Assembly: GCF_964204645.1 (NCBI RefSeq)
Contig: NC_134027.1
Coordinates: 10,466,485 to 10,530,484, forward strand
Direction of reading: 5' to 3'
Source of the DNA: Tubulanus polymorphus
Taxonomy: Eukaryota > Nemertea > Palaeonemertea > Tubulaniformes > Tubulanidae
Length of the DNA: 64,000 nt
A program made the translations under genes and the position numbers. Positions within the stretch are counted from its first letter, which is position 1. Each line of letters opens with the position of its first letter. Under the pieces are notes generated by a model. That model searched no databases. It was given only the letters and a program-made list of their open reading frames with translations, and was not told the origin of the DNA. This document shows, one piece after another, positions 40,901 through 49,045 of the stretch.

Positions 40901-43900
40901 AACTGTCGTATCCATTTCTATTAATCAACGCAAATTGCGGAATAAGCCAATCCAAACGCCCGCTGCAATAGTAAGTTTTGTCAACATGGAGGTCAACTTC
41001 TGGCAACATGTGAATGCAGATGTCCGAATGGATGGCAGGGACCAACTTGCACAGGTATGACCAACCAATGAATTCCAATTTTCCTTTGTTAAATCGTCTA
41101 AACGTACTCAAAAGTGTTTGAAATGTGGTATCTCTTTAGAGACATAGTTCAGGGGTACATGTATAATCCAAAAAACAACGTAAGTTATCATTTTTGTTCT
41201 TGTTTGCTTGCAGAGTCACAGAATGAAGCAAAATCTGGAGTCCTTTTAAATCTTAACGGGCCGATCTCGGTACAACCAAGTTTGGTATGTTTAAGTATAG
41301 AAATGAAGATTTACACGAAATGTTACAATTTGCTGAGAAATATTGATGTTGAATTTTTATGGAAAAATATAAGAAATCACGAGCAGAATATCTGCCTAGC
41401 TACAGGAAGTTCCGAATTCTATTTCATTGTGTCCGATGGACACCCTCGATTTTTGCCGTTTCTATTACACATGAATCTAAAAATCTTGGCCGTGGTTCTA
41501 TTAAAGTGGCAGAATTCGATGCTTTGGAACACGATAAACGCCGCAGTAACGGACGCAGTGAATACGTATTGCACCACGAACGACAACCAATACAAATCCT
41601 GTTGCGCCATCTCGTCAACAGCCGTTCTAACATACGACAAGTGCGTATAGACCCTTTGTTCTTCCTCCTTTAACTATCATTCATTGAGTTTGAGCATTGC
41701 AATGCTGATCGTATTTATGAATAGCTTGTATAGCAAATATAATACCTCTTATTTTTTGACATCGTAAAAGCCGTTACAATAAATGTTTATATACATTGAT
41801 ACCTAGTATGCGTTGTTCTGTGTTGAGTCGATGTGCACTACGTCATCAATATTTGCGTTTCAGAACAACGATTAAAATGAAAAATCTTGGCATTCATTTT
41901 CTGATATTATTTTGATAATTACTATTTGTATTTGAGAGGATGTGCACTATGTCATCAATGGATTGGGTTTAGACTGGTTGCCAGTCAATTCAATTATCGA
42001 CATATTCAAATCGAAAATAATTTCTTTGTTCAATTAGTAATATATAATTTATTGATTAAATTACATTATTCATTGTCGACAGTATTACGCTATACAATCA
42101 CATGTGTTTTTTTCAAGGCGGCAATAAACTTTCAAGTTCGTCTTTTTTTCTAAACTTCTGTCTGACTGTGTTCGTCATTTTCTTCAGCACAAAGAAGTAT
42201 ACCTCTGGACAATACATCCACACCGGACAAGGTTTTCCAGTTGTAACGGCTGGGAATGGTTTGAAAATATTGATATTCGTCAACCCGATCCCGGATAAAG
42301 CCGTGTGGCTGTGCACTACCGCAGCAGTCGGTCGTCGAAGACTTCTACAGACAGTACAACCTGGTAACGCTAAATGTCTATGAGACTATTACCTGTTCAA
42401 AGCAAACACGTTTTAACGATTCTTACGTGTGATCGTTTCATCACATGATCTTAAAATAGGATTGACCCTGTTAATTATTTGATTGTTACATTTCGTTTGA
42501 TTTGTTCTGATTTGGTGTCCCTTACAAACCCACTACACCTGCTGGGAACGAAACAGGGGGGGGGGGGGTGCTTTTTGCAAGGGTGTTATTTCATTCCATC
42601 ATCGCTTAAGATCAAACTTGATCCGTGCGAGAAACTTCCAAATGTACGGAAATGTTGCGATGAAATGCGATGAAGCGACGATGTGGGAAATCGCTAAGGT
42701 CTGCACCGGTGTAAGAGAATGAAACGCCTCCACGTATTCATGCCCCCTTTACAATAGATCTCAGGATTAAGGGTTATAGTTAGGGTCAACAGCCCCTTTA
42801 CGACTCTCAACTTAATCCGTAAATCTATTTTTGTGGGCATCTGATGTATATCGGGGTTAAAGATTGACATTATAACAGATATAATGCCGAATTTCTTTCG
42901 TGTGGCAATATGCAATTCAGTTCAATAGTTTTAATCACATATTATTTGTCGGTTCGTTTATATTTGCAGCCATAAAATTGCCACAAGACGCTTTGTTGGG
43001 CGCCGTACAGTCAGCGCAAACGACCATCGCCAGTGATACGAAAGCTTGCTGCAACGTGTCTTACGGCGGTGCGGCGAAAGCTGTGGTTCAGCCTCCGGTA
43101 CCACTGCCTCCGGATGACGATACTTTGAAACCGTGGCAAATAGCGCTGATCGTCATCGGTTGTCTACTGGTCGTATTGTTAATCGTCATCATAATCGTCG
43201 TCCTTTTTAATAAATCGAACAGGTAAGAGACAACATGTACTTACGAGATAACAGGGTACATTGGATTTACTCGAACTTATTACACGAAGTTTAAATCGAG
43301 TATCTATATTGTTGAATAAATTGCTTTGTTTGATTCTATTCTGAAATGAGGAATGCAGAGAGCAGAATCGAATAGTTCGGTTTCTTCAATTATTTGTTTA
43401 CCCATTAATTTGTCACAACAAGTTCAAAATGCGCATAACAATCACGTAACTCCTCCTGATCTATCATAAGGCTATTCAGGTTAAGCCCGATGGTTGCCAC
43501 ATACCTCTGGTATGTATGGCATTTGCCAACCAAATTGTTGGAAGAATAATGGAAATCTTCCGACACCGCTGTGAACATTGGCCCAGGTTGAGTACACACT
43601 TAGGGAAGTGAGCGGTGGCCTTTAGAAAAAAAAAATATCATCACAAGTCGGACGCGCACAGACGTACAAACGAGACAATAAAACGATTTACTCTTGTTTC
43701 GGCAAAACCTGCGAATATTTGGCAATGAACCAGTAGCATCTCGCTATCACATAACCTCAGTTTGATAAAACATATATGCACAGGTTTTCGGTTCGAAACG
43801 TGTTTTCAAACCTCTGTGTGCGCCTGACATTATGCGAGACCGTTTTGAAAAAATATGGATGCACCAAATCGTGCAAAGCAAGGGAGAAAATATCGATTTG

Positions 43901-44767
43901 GGTCCTCTTAAATGATACATATTTCATGTGGACGGGGCTTTTTATTTTTGATTAGAAAAGGGTTCGATGTAGGAAATCACGATTATAACATGACGGCTAC
44001 GTAAGTTGTACGCACCTTTCAGCTTGCTGATTGGTTCGGTTTGAACATTTTTTTCATTGATTTTCCCGCTGTTTGCATTTAATCCAATATAGAAAATACC
44101 GCAAAGATCCCAAAGTTGTCTACATCATAACGGAAAATCCTAGTGCTCGGTAAAGTAAAGGTTTGTTGAACAGGACTAGGAAATTTAGATGTCTAACCAA
44201 AATAGGACCACGCTTGCACTAATCATTCTTTTACATTGCTAATATTACAATCGAACGAAGGCTTTCAAGAACCTCCGTTCTCAGCCTTCTTTAAGTTCAC
44301 GCGTTCCTACACCAAAACAGCCGATTTTGATATCAAGAATCTTTTGCGACATTGTGTATACTACGCTTTGATAAGATAAACTAACCCTGTACTAATAATC
44401 TCTATGTACGGAATCGAGCTAACATACATTTATGTCGTCCTTGCACAATTAACACCTATTTAGATATACCTATACTTATCACATGCGAAATCCATTCTTC
44501 CGATACTTCCAACAGAGGTTTCGAGGTTTTTAACTCAATAATTGTGAGTGACTTGTTTCAATAACTGAAGTGATGATTCCTTCAAAAACTGAGCGTCTAA
44601 TATTGATATATCTCGCGCGTTATAATGTAGTTATTTATTGGTTTTTCTGTCTAAATGAATATTTCGTCTGTTGTTTCAGTAAAACATCGCCATCTGGCGA
44701 TAAGAACAACCACAGCAACGGCAACGGACATGCTCACGAATTCAACAACCGATCATTCGTCGAGTAG
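31737..44767 (+). CDS. Membrane-anchored CAP / EGF / ShKT / mucin-stalk protein, 20 exons
   Basis: Predicted single-pass cell-surface protein of 832 residues. Exons: 31737-31922, 35337-35594, 35863-35978, 36376-36464, 36608-36637, 36931-37023, 37207-37362, 37635-37676, 37893-37925, 38022-38060, 38638-38670, 39263-39295, 39734-40198, 40747-40848, 40947-41054, 41214-41284, 41513-41640, 42188-42363, 42970-43222, 44680-44767. All have AG/GT borders and phases that join; the sum is 2499 nt including TAG. Order: signal peptide (about 1-28), CAP domain (about 33-216, with GHYKQFVYHSA, GCGYKFC and VVCRYDKA), EGF-like (about 227-257), ShKT-like six-Cys module (about 258-309, ending CPKLCNNC), Thr-rich stalk (about 310-524), two EGF-like modules (about 525-594), an unassigned CC-containing region (about 595-760), a membrane helix (about 776-799) and a 32-residue tail. 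Family knowledge: CAP proteins are mostly secreted, so a membrane anchor is unusual. The Trp usual after GHY-T-Q-x-x is Tyr here. The AAG acceptor of exon 15 is the weakest junction. Substrate and partner are unknown. Confidence 0.85.
34125..34245. mobile_element. Short foldback element, ACTGTGGAACT arms
   Basis: ACAGTTCCACAGTTCCGAAT near the left edge and ACGACTGTGGAACTGGGG near the right are mutually inverted, as are ACTCTGAGTTAACTC and AACCCAGAGTTGACT inside. It is non-coding and MITE-like. Confidence 0.5.
34829..35222. mobile_element. MITE-like element with GGTGGCATTTTT blocks
   Basis: The left end is GGAAAAAATGCCACCGGAAA. The right part (35116-35222) has about five loosely repeated GTGGCATTTTT(T)CC blocks, the reverse complement of the left end. 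The middle is AT-rich and non-coding. Exact borders are uncertain. Confidence 0.5.
36931..37362 (+). CDS. CAP gene exons 6-7: EGF-like module and ShKT-like module
   Basis: Exon 6 (36931-37023) encodes an EGF-like module ending CQCASGWQGTSCQ. Exon 7 (37207-37362) encodes six cysteines spaced as in ShKT/SXC modules, beginning VCNDHASC and ending ACPKLCNNC. Both exons are phase 1-1, the arrangement expected of shuffled extracellular modules. ShKT next to CAP is known in animal secreted proteins. The ShKT name describes the fold and does not imply toxicity. Confidence 0.75.
37635..40198 (+). CDS. CAP gene exons 8-13: Thr/Ser-rich mucin-like stalk
   Basis: Six phase 1-1 exons encode a stalk with no Cys until the C-terminal end of exon 13. 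Five are tiny (42, 33, 39, 33 and 33 nt) and one is 465 nt. The short exons encode Thr/Ala/Val peptides such as ASVTVPTAVT and GTNVTTGTTT. The 465-nt exon holds about three imperfect repeats containing GTAxTxGxIKxxST-type text, followed by a basic CSKKMNGTNSCSK segment. Dense Thr/Ser and NVT/NTS-type sequons suggest heavy O- and some N-glycosylation. Exons 11 and 12 come from a recent tandem duplication. Confidence 0.75.
38095..38356 (+). pseudogene. Diverged stalk-exon unit with decayed exon
   Basis: This stretch is a diverged copy of the 625-bp units that follow. Its exon-equivalent at 38285-38316 begins after CAAG instead of CAGG. It lacks a usable GT at the donor position, where ATAATA stands in place of GTATGT. 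Reading it in the phase of its neighbours does not give the Thr-rich peptide. I therefore left it out of the coding model. Confidence 0.6.
38357..39607 (+). repeat. Tandem duplication of a 625-bp intron-exon unit (two copies)
   Basis: Unit 1 runs about 38357-38981 and unit 2 about 38982-39607. They match nearly base for base over long blocks. Each starts with a hairpin (38358-38400 and 38989-39031), and each contains one 33-nt stalk exon (38638-38670, 39263-39295). Each ends with a block containing GACTGTATTGACATTCTGAG. The high identity of both intron and exon indicates a recent event. Confidence 0.85.
40747..41054 (+). CDS. CAP gene exons 14-15: two EGF-like modules
   Basis: Exon 14 encodes PCLNGGTL followed by CSCQCTKTFIGANC. 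Exon 15 encodes KFCQHGGQL followed by CECRCPNGWQGPTC. The Cys spacing and the Gly/aromatic residues before the last Cys are those of EGF-like domains, without an obvious calcium-binding consensus. Exon 15 needs an AAG acceptor at 40944-40946, because a TAA lies in frame just upstream. Confidence 0.75.
41214..43222 (+). CDS. CAP gene exons 16-19: unassigned ectodomain region and membrane helix
   Basis: Four exons (41214-41284, 41513-41640, 42188-42363, 42970-43222) encode about 145 residues that I cannot assign to a family, then a Pro-rich linker and the membrane helix. Two CC pairs occur in similar settings (YKSCCAISS and KACCNVSY), which suggests a disulfide-bonded domain. The segment between them includes YIHTGQGFPVVTAGNGLKIL. 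The helix runs from WQIALIVIGCLLVVLL to VVLF and is followed by Lys/Arg-containing text, so the N-terminus faces out. Confidence 0.7.
41793..42110. repeat. Dispersed repeat family D, copy 2 (in CAP intron 17)
   Basis: It aligns with 1-330, sharing TTGATACCTAG/CTGATACCTAG, GTGCACTACGTCATCAATAT, GGATGTGCACTA and AGTCAATTCAAT blocks. It lies wholly inside the intron between 41640 and 42188. Confidence 0.7.
42450..42570 (+). repeat. Dispersed repeat family A, truncated copy (in CAP intron 18)
   Basis: TTTGGTGTCCCTTACAAACC and ACCTGCTGGGAACGAAACAG are followed by a run of 13 G at 42556-42568, after which the family match stops. Confidence 0.7.
43223..44679 (+). other. Intron 19 of the CAP gene (1.5 kb)
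   Basis: The intron runs from GTAAGA to TTGTTTCAG. A minus frame at 43405-43599 has no recognised domain. No other coding block was seen. Confidence 0.6.
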
Positions 44768-44883
44768 AGGGCGGCGTTGACCAATCGAATCATTACGCAT
44801 ATGAAACTTTCTTCCTTTGGTACAAAATAACTTCCGAACAAAGCTTAGTTTCTCTTCGGAACTTTCAAAACATCCAATGCAAT

Positions 44884-44889
44884 AATAAA
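44884..44889 (+). terminator. Polyadenylation signal of the CAP gene
   Basis: AATAAA lies about 120 bases past the TAG stop and is the first canonical hexamer downstream. Confidence 0.5.
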
Positions 44890-47110
44890 ATCTCCATCCC
44901 TATTGAATTTCATCGGAATACGTTCCTCATTAATGAATGCATGTATATAGTGCATGTATAATTTAATTCATTTCAAAATTTATTCAGTAAATGAAAAGCG
45001 CGCCTCGCGTGTGACCTAGTTTAAGTTTACTTGGAAACTGCAAATGCTTCAACTGCCAGGGTTCGTCGTAGGCGGCCGCGAAAAGCAGTGAATTTTATAG
45101 AAGGGCAGTGAAATTGGAAAAGGGGAGACCGAATCTTAGACGAAATATGTTTAATTTTCGAAAACAAATTGTCTAAATTATCTAGAAAATCAATTGTCTA
45201 GAAATAAATGAAATCGTTACACTATGAAATGGAAGAGGGGACCCACTACCGTGTATATTCATGATGAATCATCATGCAGTTGTGTGATTACAACATGTAT
45301 ATAGTGCCAATTCACGGAGATCGTAGACAGATTTTCATTCAAAAACTCAATGTCGAAGATTTAAATTGAATTGAATTTATTTTGCATTTCAAAATTACAT
45401 TATGAAATAGAAAAATTTACAGGGTTTCGTGTGAATTTAGGTATACGTTTCCATTCATAATTTGAAAAAAAGAAATTTTCGATCTAATTATCCTGTAATA
45501 AGTCAGTTTTCATCATTTGAATTCAACCCAATAGAGTTTTCACTTTTTTCATTTGTTCTGCTTGATCTCTAGAGTACCAATGTTTAATTTTCATGCTGCA
45601 TCAAACCTACACTCATGTAAATTTAGGAAAGTCCATATAAAGAATTTTGTTTCTTGTTTGAATATTAGAATAAGCATCACCTGTTCATGTAGAGCAGTCG
45701 ACGCCGGAGGGAACCTTAATATTGTGAATAAATGTGCTAAGATGGTTTAATATTCATTGCCGATTGTTTTTCATAAAGAGTTTATTGTTTATCCCAGAAT
45801 TTATTATTGGAACTAATTACGATTATAAATGTAAATATATGTACATAAATATGCCCATTTTTTTCTACTCGGCTATATCTAACAGAAAGCCCCTAATGGA
45901 AAGATCAGACTTTGCTTTATAAATCCATTGATATATGCAGTGGCAAAATTATATCCTACTACATCAATGACATGGAAACTATTTCAGTTGTCGAAGAAAG
46001 AACAGTTTTTGCAGGATAGGTATGAAAGAAATCGAATAATTCACTAATATCTACAACCTTTTGGGTTGATGAATATATCTTTCTATCAGTGATTGTCACA
46101 CTAGGCCTTCATTTTTTTCACATTTCTAAGTGACTGTATACATCATATCTAGTTCAAAATGTGAAGGCTGTGCACTGGCATCCAAGAGAAACCCAGCACA
46201 TAAAAGACAAATACATAAATGAATGAGTCAAATTCATCAAATAATCAGAACATATAATCATCATCCTCAAATTGACTCGGCACTGTCCGCTGGACGGTGG
46301 GACACACAATGACCAACACAGTTCAGCTGCGTAATATGATGACGTATCAGTCCGCTTCGTAAACCATCAGGGCGGACTTCGGTTCTCATTGTAATTCGAC
46401 TAACAGTCGGAGCTTATAACCGAACGCTGTTTAGTTCGGTCTTTTAAAGCATTTCACAATGTCGGCCATCTTGGAACTAGGTCTGAACTACAGTGACCGT
46501 ACCCAATACCGTGGTCGACTAGTTCCGACTAACTTACTTTCGGTTTTACCATGGACTCTAGTCCAGGAGCTCACTTCGTTCGCAACTATAGTCGACTAAC
46601 TCTGACAACCGAAGTTTTCATAGGTAAACTAGCACTTTCGGACAGAAAGTACGTTCGTGATTTTGATAGATCCCATGTGAGGAATAGATTTTTTGTTTAC
46701 TTATCCTCCGTAATATTGCTATGAATAAGCGATCCACTAATGTTATCGTTAATGGAAGTCAAACGTTACTGTGATATATAAGATTCAATACCGTGTAATG
46801 TGAAATATTTATATGCTAAGTATCAATTAAATACAACGCATTAGTGCTTTCTCATTCGGAAGATTTGTAAGCTGCGACATCTGCCAATAGACGCCATTCC
46901 AAAGCGAATGTTACAGACAGATAATTTGGCACCAAAGAGAATCTAATAAGATGTTAATGTTATGTGAAAAAACGAACGAAAGAGATCTTGTACGTGTATA
47001 TAATGTGTGAATAATAAATAGCATTGTTTCCTTTCAAAAGTGCGTGTTTTTTTCTTGTTTCCTTTCAAAAGTGCGTGTTTTTTTTCTATGAAATCTGAAA
47101 TATGGACATA
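44890..47110. other. Intergenic stretch without a supported gene
   Basis: AT-rich DNA with frames of chance size. The stretch 46300-46640 is less AT-rich and repeats words such as GTCGACTA and TTCGGT, so it may be an old element, but no boundary could be defined. Confidence 0.4.
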
Positions 47111-47118
47111 ACATTTAC

Positions 47119-47230
47119 CTGCCTCGGCATTTTCCGGAACTTTCCAGTGTTGTGGAAATATCGCGTCGGTGTTTTTCCAATATTGCACTGAATGAGCTAT
47201 GGCAATTGGTGAATCTTCTTCAGCGACCAT
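47119..47230 (-). CDS. Orphan minus-strand exon candidate
   Basis: On the minus strand an ATG at 47230 opens a clean frame, MVAEEDSPIAIAHSVQYWKN, continuing for 37 codons to GAGGCAG followed by GTAAATG, a fair donor. The composition looks protein-like (YWKNTDAIFPQHWKVPENAEA) and the donor interrupts it at phase 1. No partner exon was found at lower coordinates and I recognise no family. It could be a first coding exon, an exon relic or chance. Confidence 0.3.
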
Positions 47231-47853
47231 AGTACAAATAATGACCAGATATTTTCATCAATGCTATTAAAAATTTACAAAAAGGTATTATTATGTTTTA
47301 AACTTCGTTTGAAAACAGGTGCTTATGCATGCGCTTTATGATTTTTTTTTCAATTCTAAATAGCAGTTTCTTACGCACACGGCAAAAGTGTTCAGAATCT
47401 CTCTCACTCGTGCCGTATTGTAAAACTCTGAGATGAATCCTGGAACCAGAGTTTTTCAGCGATAACCCAGAATTCTATCGAAAGCCAGGTGGATTATGAT
47501 AAAACAGAAATCACGAATGATTTCTAAAAATGACTACGCTAACAAAATGGCGGGTACCAACTAAGAGTTTACAGCCGGGCGTTCATAGCAGTCGGGAAAC
47601 ACGTGACGTTCAGAAGAAAAAACACTTTTGCGCAGTCAATGGTTTTCGAAACCTCAGATGTTTTCCGTTTTGTTCGTCTGTGTGCGGCCACCCTGATATT
47701 CACCACATGTTGCACTGTTCAAGACTATGAAATTATATAACATGACGGTGTTTGGGTCGCATTAAGTCAGCAGAAAACATGACGCGATCGGTTAGACGTT
47801 CCATCCAGCGAAAAATGTTCTGACGCTAAATGGTGCACTGGGTCAAGGCAGCT

Positions 47854-47911
<58 letters not shown>

Positions 47912-49045
47912 CTTCACTCACTTCGATTGATAAATAGATGCCCTTAGATTGTGCGAGTTTCAATTTATACAATCGTGTTCTACTGGCATATGAGATAAAA
48001 AAAGACGTTCACGCATATTTGCTGATTACGTAGCGCGACAAAGATCGTATAGGATTTACCAATGAATATCAAAGGTAAATAGTTGAATTTCTGTTCTACT
48101 TTCCCCGATGATTTCAGTTCATAATCCTAATGCGTACAAAATACGTAGATCCTTATGCCGAATAGATTTTTTGAAGATAAGTTTTTATATCATTTTCAAA
48201 ATCTAAATTTGAATATATAGATGTAGTGCCAATTTTGTTTTTACCTGGTATGGCTATGAAAGAGTGCTCGAATTCAAACGAAGTCATCTATCCAAATCCT
48301 TTGAATAATATCAACGAACGATACATTAAGAATGATAGCGGTTGGTTCGTGATGGAAATTGTTGACTTTTTCATCACACTCTGCAAATGCGATAGATACT
48401 TGTGAAAGATGATAAATGATTAGTATTCACCATTCCAACCGAAGCACAAACAAAGGAAGATGAATTGACAATTGATAATGACGTATATTTGCGTAATTAC
48501 CATCGGCCTGAATAAATGCGTAGCTTTTGATAAAACTGTTGAATATATATGTCAGGTTGATCGAAAATTTTATACATAAGAGCGACCCATTTTTGTATGA
48601 CGCACTTGTCTGAAAAATTAGATTTAGAGATATAAGAATTTGAAAAACTAAATTGGACAAACATGACTGTGAACTAAACCGGAATCTTTTGATGTATGTT
48701 TGCTCCGAGTTAGTAATCTATATTTTTTATTCGTAATGTTTTAACCTAATAACGCGTAGAGCACGCACTCGACTCGTTTGGAAAATGATCATAATACTAT
48801 TTAACATATGTTTTACAGTATAGTGGGCTACGCTGTGTACCTCAAATACGTACCTCGCAAAAAGTTTTCCAATCGACAACCTCAAAAATTGCAGTGGCAG
48901 GATAAATTCAGGCGGTGCCAAGACGAAATCGAAAGACGCAGAGTTTATTGGAATATTTAAGCTTACGCACGTTCGCGTTTATGAAGAATTCTATAATCGG
49001 AATTTTTGTAGATTAATATTCGAAGCATTATCAAGCGTAAACAAT
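47231..49045. other. Upstream region of SLC22 copy 1
   Basis: It contains a (TA)n run at 47861-47909. From about 47930 the sequence is alignable to 56830 onward, upstream of copy 2 (for example GATTACGTAGCGCGACAAA and TATTACGTAGCGCGACAAA). A TTTTTGTAG just before 49012 may be the acceptor of a 5'UTR intron, matched by TTTTGCAG in copy 2. Confidence 0.5.
47861..47909. repeat. (TA)n microsatellite
   Basis: An almost pure AT dinucleotide run of about 48 bases. Confidence 0.95.

Noticed and set aside
46300-46640. GTCGACTA-rich stretch that might be a MITE
   Set aside because: Shared words are suggestive, but I could not define inverted ends or flanking duplications.
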